Origin: Streptomyces sp. NBC_01478
Lineage (GTDB): Bacteria; Actinomycetota; Actinomycetes; Streptomycetales; Streptomycetaceae
Length of the DNA: 64,000 bases
Direction of reading: 5' to 3'
Assembly (NCBI RefSeq): GCF_036227225.1
Contig: NZ_CP109444.1
Location: forward strand, 3,825,501 to 3,889,500
In this document: in pieces, positions 60,825 to 64,000 of the stretch
Position numbering within the stretch: the first letter of the stretch is position 1
Layout of the letters: each line of letters starts with the position of its first letter
Position numbers and translations under genes: made by a program
Notes under the pieces: generated by a model
Database searches by the model: none
The model's input: only the letters and a program-made list of their open reading frames with translations
What the model was told of the DNA's origin: nothing

Positions 60825-60884
60825 GTCAGGGGGTACGGAGGTGTCGCGGCAACCGTTCACCGTGTTCCCACCACCATGAGGAAC

Positions 60885-61100
60885 GGCTGACACGCGACCG
60901 CGCGTTCGGGATCCTGTCCGGGCACTGGGACGTGATCGTGCACACCGCCGCCTCCACCCGCTGGACGATGAGCAGGACGGAGGCGGAGGCGGTCACCGTG
61001 GACCCGTTGCGCGCGGTGCTCTCGCCGGCCGACCGGGACACCCACGTCGTCCACGTCTCGACGGCGTACGTGGGCGGGGTGCGGGCCCAAGAGGACCTGC
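60885..61100 (+). pseudogene. Fragment of a thioester/fatty-acyl reductase-like NAD(P)-binding protein
   Basis: A plus-strand frame between the lipoprotein and TetR genes reads GHWDVIVHTAASTRWTM and then THVVHVSTAYVGGVR. This is the middle of a male-sterility/thioester-reductase SDR (…DVIVHSAA…VHVSTAYVAG…). The N-terminal GxxGxxG and the region after the active-site Tyr are absent: upstream is the lipoprotein promoter, downstream unrelated low-complexity sequence. No start codon with a ribosome site precedes it. I call it a decayed remnant; the region 60825-61281 holds no other gene. Confidence 0.55.
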
Positions 61101-61281
61101 GGGGGCCGGAGTTCGAGGGAGACGGCCGCACCTACCGGGGGCCGGCCGCCATCGGGTACCGGCTGGAGCGGACCGGCTCCCGGTACACCCACACCCACCA
61201 CACTCGTCGGAGCCGAGACCGGTACACCGTCGTCCAGCACCTCGAAGGCGATTTCCCCGACGCTACCGGCCGGTCACGGAC

Positions 61282-61842
61282 TCACCGGTCCGCGTCCTGT
61301 CGCCGAAGGCCGTCGAGGATGACGTTCATCAGCGGCCGTGCCATCGACTCCCATTCGTCCCGGTCCACTCGACCGAGGTAGGCGATGAGCAGGAGGACCC
61401 CGCGGGCGTCCACATCCATGCGGAGGGAACCGGCCGCTTTCCCGGCGTCCAGGAGGTGGCCGAGGGCGCCTTCGATGGGGTTCTGGCTGTGGGCGACAAG
61501 GTCGTGCCACGCCGCCGGCTCGAGCGCCGCCAGGACGCCGTACTTGATCTCGGCGTAGTCGATCACCCGGTCGAGCCAGTGCCGCAGGGCTTCCACGGGC
61601 TCGTGTTCCGCCAGCAGGGCGGGAGCGGCCGTCACGAGTTCTTCGACGTCGCGCCGGTAGACCTCGGCGAGGAGGGCCTCGCGGTTGGGGAAGTTCCGGT
61701 AGAGGGTTCCCTGTCCTACTCCGGCGCGCTTGGCGATCTCGTTGAGGTGGACGTGGCTGGACTCGGCGAGGGCCGCGCGGGCGGCCTCGACGATGCGGAT
61801 CCGGTTCTGGGCCGCGTCCTGACGGCGTGCCGGCGCACTCAT
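61282..61842 (-). CDS. TetR-family transcriptional repressor
   Basis: 186 residues from the ATG at 61842 after AGGAGAGG. The N-terminal helix-turn-helix is RIVEAARAALAESSHVHLNE, then IAKRAGVGQGTLYRNFPNRE. The C-terminal ligand-binding domain is all-helical (LLAEHEPVEALRHWLDRVID, YGVLAALEPAAWHDLVAHSQ). It is divergent from an SDR oxidoreductase, with two identical palindromes in the 95 nt between them, and probably represses both genes. The inducer is unknown, perhaps the SDR substrate. Confidence 0.93.
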   Translation of the reverse strand: MSAPARRQDAAQNRIRIVEAARAALAESSHVHLNEIAKRAGVGQGTLYRNFPNREALLAEVYRRDVEELVTAAPALLAEHEPVEALRHWLDRVIDYAEIKYGVLAALEPAAWHDLVAHSQNPIEGALGHLLDAGKAAGSLRMDVDARGVLLLIAYLGRVDRDEWESMARPLMNVILDGLRRQDADR

Positions 61843-61874
61843 GGGCCTCTCCTCATGTTCCGCCCCCGACAAGT

Positions 61875-61886
61875 GGACACGTGTCC
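61875..61886. promoter_or_regulatory. TetR operator, copy 1
   Basis: The perfect 12-bp palindrome GGACACGTGTCC lies 33 nt before the TetR start. It is identical to the second copy at 61907-61918, with centres 32 bp (about three helix turns) apart. Confidence 0.8.
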
Positions 61887-61906
61887 GGTAGGCTGGGTCA
61901 CACAGC

Positions 61907-61918
61907 GGACACGTGTCC
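61907..61918. promoter_or_regulatory. TetR operator, copy 2
   Basis: A second GGACACGTGTCC, 19 nt before the SDR start and so overlapping its transcription start or 5' UTR. The flanking base extends the palindrome to GTGGACAC-type arms in both copies. Confidence 0.8.
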
Positions 61919-61937
61919 ACTTTACTTGGAGGCAGCA

Positions 61938-62681
61938 GTGCTCTCTCTTCACGGCAAGATCGTCGCCATCACCGGAGCGAGCGGTGGCATCGGTGAGGCC
62001 ACGGCCCGTCTGCTCGCCCGGCGCGGCGCCGCGGTCGTCCTCGCGGCCCGCCGCGGCGAGCGCGTCGACGCCATAGCGCGGGACATCCGGGAGGAGGGGG
62101 GCCAGGCCGCCACCTGCGTCGTCGACGTCACCAAGGCCGAGGACCTACGGCGCCTGGTGTCCGCCACGGTCGAGCAGTACGGCCGGATCGACGTGCTGGT
62201 GAACAACGCCGGCATCGCCCCCATCAGCCCGCTGGCCGCCCTCGACACCGAGGGCTGGTCGGCCATGATCGACGTGAACCTCCGCGGCATGCTCAACTGC
62301 GTCGCCGCCGCGCTGCCCGTCTTCCACGAGCAGGGGTCGGGCCACCTGGTCAGCATCGTCTCCGTGGCCGGCCTGTCCGGCGCGACCCCCTCGATGGCCG
62401 TCTACGCCGCGACCAAGAACGCGGTGCGCTCGGTCCACGAGGGCCTGCGCAGGGAGTCCACCGACGGGGTGGTGCGCACGACGGCCATTTCGCCGGGATA
62501 CGTCCGCACCGATCTCGCCGGCTCCATGACGGACCCGCACATCCGCGACGCGACACGCAAGAACATGGACGCGATGGGCATCCCTCCGGCGGCGATCGCC
62601 CGCGCGGTGGCCTTCGCCGTCGAGCAGCCCGGCGATGTCGAGATCGGCGAGATCAACGTCCGCCCCACCGTCCAGGCATGA
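61938..62681 (+). CDS. Short-chain dehydrogenase/reductase
   Basis: 247 residues from the GTG at 61938, 6 nt after GGAG. Classical SDR: TGASGGIGEATARLLARRGA (cofactor), NNAGIAP, the catalytic Ser in VSIVSVAGLSGAT and Tyr/Lys in YAATKNAVR, followed by SPGYVRTDL. AARR after strand 2 suggests NADP(H). The C terminus (GDVEIGEINVRPTVQA) is typical of the YdfG/serine-dehydrogenase-like group. It is controlled in all likelihood by the divergent TetR. Substrate unknown. Confidence 0.93.
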   Translation: MLSLHGKIVAITGASGGIGEATARLLARRGAAVVLAARRGERVDAIARDIREEGGQAATCVVDVTKAEDLRRLVSATVEQYGRIDVLVNNAGIAPISPLAALDTEGWSAMIDVNLRGMLNCVAAALPVFHEQGSGHLVSIVSVAGLSGATPSMAVYAATKNAVRSVHEGLRRESTDGVVRTTAISPGYVRTDLAGSMTDPHIRDATRKNMDAMGIPPAAIARAVAFAVEQPGDVEIGEINVRPTVQA

Positions 62682-62741
62682 CACTCGCTGCCGCCGGCGA
62701 CTTGGAACGGTCCCCGGCCGCTCGGAGGGCGGGGCTGCTGT

Positions 62742-63641
62742 TCAGAACGTCCCGTCGTCGCGCGTGTAGTTGGGGCTGAGCCGCAGCAAGGCGGCGACAG
62801 CGGGACTCGGTTCGCGGCCCGCGCGGACCGCGAACGACAGGGCGAGCGAGGGCACGGGCCCGGACACCGGCTTGACGACCACCCCGGCCGTGCCCACCGG
62901 CTCGTAACGGGGTACGACGGCGGCGCCACCGATGGCCCGCACATACGACGCGGCCGAGGCGATGTCCGTGATCTCGACGGACACGCGGCGCGTGATGCCG
63001 AGTTCGCCGAAGGCCCGGTCCATGGCGGCGCGCGACCCGAAGCCGCTCGCCCCCGACACGAAGTTCTCGTGGGCGAGGTCCTTCAGCGCGACGCGTTCCC
63101 GCCGCGCCAGCGGATGCTCGGACGGCAGGATCACCACGTACGGGATCGTCGCGAACTGCCGCAGGTCGAGGTCGCGCGCGTCGGTGGCGGCCAGGGCCAC
63201 GACGCCGACATCGAGGCGGCCGCGCCGCACGTCCTCGGCGATGCCGCCCGAGCCGTATCCGGAGACCTGGATCTGTATGTCCACCAGGGGGTGGCGTTGA
63301 CGGAAGGCCCCCACCAGGCGGGGCAGGTCGAGAGCCGTGATGCGGGTCATCGTGCCGATGCGCAAGCTGCCCCGCAGGGTTCTCGACGCCTGGCCGACCA
63401 CTTCCCTCGCCCGTTCCGCGGCTACGACGACCGACTTGGCCTCGGGCAGAAACGCCTCGCCCGCCGGGGACAAGGCCACCGCCCTGGTGGACCGGTCGAA
63501 GAGCGACACCTGCAGCTCCTCCTCCAGAACGCGGACGGCTGCCGACACGGTCGACTGGGCGGCGAAGAGGCGTGCCGCGGCGCGGGTGAAGCTGAGCTCT
63601 TCGGCCACGGTGATGAAATAGCGTAACTGCCGTAATTCCAC
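62742..63641 (-). CDS. LysR-family transcriptional regulator with two early TTA codons
   Basis: 299 residues from the GTG at 63641. No ribosome site precedes it, so the mRNA may be leaderless; the frame continues upstream without a better start. The helix-turn-helix is LRQLRYFITVAEELSFTRAA, then LFAAQSTVSAAVRVLEEELQ. The rest is a LysR substrate-binding domain (LRIGTMTRITALDLPRLVGA, VVILPSEHPLARRERVALKD). Codons 3 and 6 are TTA, so translation should need the bldA tRNA. It is divergent from an SDR gene (117 nt apart), the usual arrangement for a LysR regulator and its target. Confidence 0.92.
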   Translation of the reverse strand: MELRQLRYFITVAEELSFTRAAARLFAAQSTVSAAVRVLEEELQVSLFDRSTRAVALSPAGEAFLPEAKSVVVAAERAREVVGQASRTLRGSLRIGTMTRITALDLPRLVGAFRQRHPLVDIQIQVSGYGSGGIAEDVRRGRLDVGVVALAATDARDLDLRQFATIPYVVILPSEHPLARRERVALKDLAHENFVSGASGFGSRAAMDRAFGELGITRRVSVEITDIASAASYVRAIGGAAVVPRYEPVGTAGVVVKPVSGPVPSLALSFAVRAGREPSPAVAALLRLSPNYTRDDGTF

Positions 63642-63758
63642 CGGGTAATTATCGATTTCTTCGATAACACCTGTCAATGTTTTTCGTTGGACTCGATATG
63701 CCTTTCTGCGCCAGGCTGCCATCGACAGCAACTCCCGCTGTCTGACGAAAGGAAGGTC

Positions 63759-64000
63759 ATGAGCAAGCAGGTTTTGATCGTTGGAGGTACCTCCGGCATC
63801 GGCCGCGAGCTGGCGGCGACTTATGCCCGCCAGGGCGCCTCCGTGATCATCGCCGGCCGCGACAGCGCACGCGCCGAGAAGATAGCCGCGGAAATCAATA
63901 CCGAGGTGAATTCCACTCATTACGTGCGGGGCATCCAAGCCGATCTCTCCAGGCCCGAGATTCTCAAGGACGCGCTGAGCGGCATCGAGCACATCGACTC
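63759..64000 (+). CDS. Short-chain dehydrogenase/reductase, N-terminal part (cut by window end)
   Basis: The first 80 codons from the ATG at 63759, after GAAAGGAAGG. It begins with the SDR cofactor motif SKQVLIVGGTSGIGRELAA, then VIIAGRDSARAEKIAAEI, where Arg suggests NADPH. Codons are less GC-biased than elsewhere (for example GAA ATC AAT, GTT TTG ATC), as is the start of the LysR gene, hinting at recent acquisition of the pair. Probably the LysR target. Confidence 0.88.
   Translation, partial: MSKQVLIVGGTSGIGRELAATYARQGASVIIAGRDSARAEKIAAEINTEVNSTHYVRGIQADLSRPEILKDALSGIEHID

Overview
The window is a very GC-rich chromosomal segment from an actinomycete, almost certainly a Streptomyces. Support for this: strong third-position GC bias, many GTG/TTG starts, translational coupling by ATGA overlaps, twin-arginine signal peptides, rare TTA (bldA-type) codons, and the order matB - carboxyltransferase - mbl - GAF sensor protein, which I recall from Streptomyces coelicolor. 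I saw no rRNA, tRNA, CRISPR array, transposase or prophage genes.

Layout. 1-12 kb is mostly accessory and secreted functions: the start of a very large DNRLRE-type surface protein, a divergent 4-hydroxybenzoate hydroxylase-like flavoenzyme coupled to an O-methyltransferase, a Tat lipoprotein (DUF3500), a catalase-like peroxidase, an I36-type small secreted protein, an ArsR-type regulator, a secreted intradiol dioxygenase and a DUF4360 protein. 12.6-19.4 kb is a run of exported proteins: a small secreted protein, an FG-GAP protein carrying a catalytically dead trypsin domain, a giant ALF-repeat protein and a small membrane protein. 19.4-21 kb holds a TauE/SafE exporter with an Rrf2 regulator. 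21-30 kb is a plant-polysaccharide locus: a secreted GH35 beta-galactosidase, then (minus strand, one operon) solute-binding protein, two ABC permeases, secreted GH43 arabinanase and intracellular GH51 arabinofuranosidase. Together these would cut arabinan outside, import the oligomers and finish them inside; the ABC ATPase is missing and is presumably the shared MsiK.

30-35.7 kb is the most intriguing block: three paralogous seven-helix MAB_1171c-family proteins, an HExxH metallopeptidase-like protein and a flavin monooxygenase, coupled and with a TTA codon in the first gene. 35.8-39 kb has an SMP-30 lactonase with an IclR regulator, and a PucR regulator with a DUF2613 peptide. 39-51 kb is a glycoconjugate locus: DUF3068 protein, GT4 glycosyltransferase, three methyltransferases, a 1408-residue AftD-like arabinofuranosyltransferase, a condensation-fold acyltransferase, a DMT transporter and a Trm112-like peptide, nearly all overlapping by 4 nt.

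51-60.3 kb is core-like: an ATP-grasp enzyme, a MerR-PP2C fusion with a classical 19-bp-spacer MerR promoter, matB, a fused AccD/AccA-type carboxyltransferase with a 21-residue repeat linker, mbl, a degenerate GAF histidine-kinase-like protein, a 33-aa peptide and a 6PGDH-like dehydrogenase. 60.3-64 kb holds a lipoprotein, a reductase remnant, a TetR/SDR divergent pair with twin palindromic operators, and a LysR/SDR divergent pair cut by the window end.

Four copies of a dispersed GC-rich intergenic repeat occur; two of them are read through as protein (N terminus of one methyltransferase, C terminus of the arabinofuranosyltransferase).
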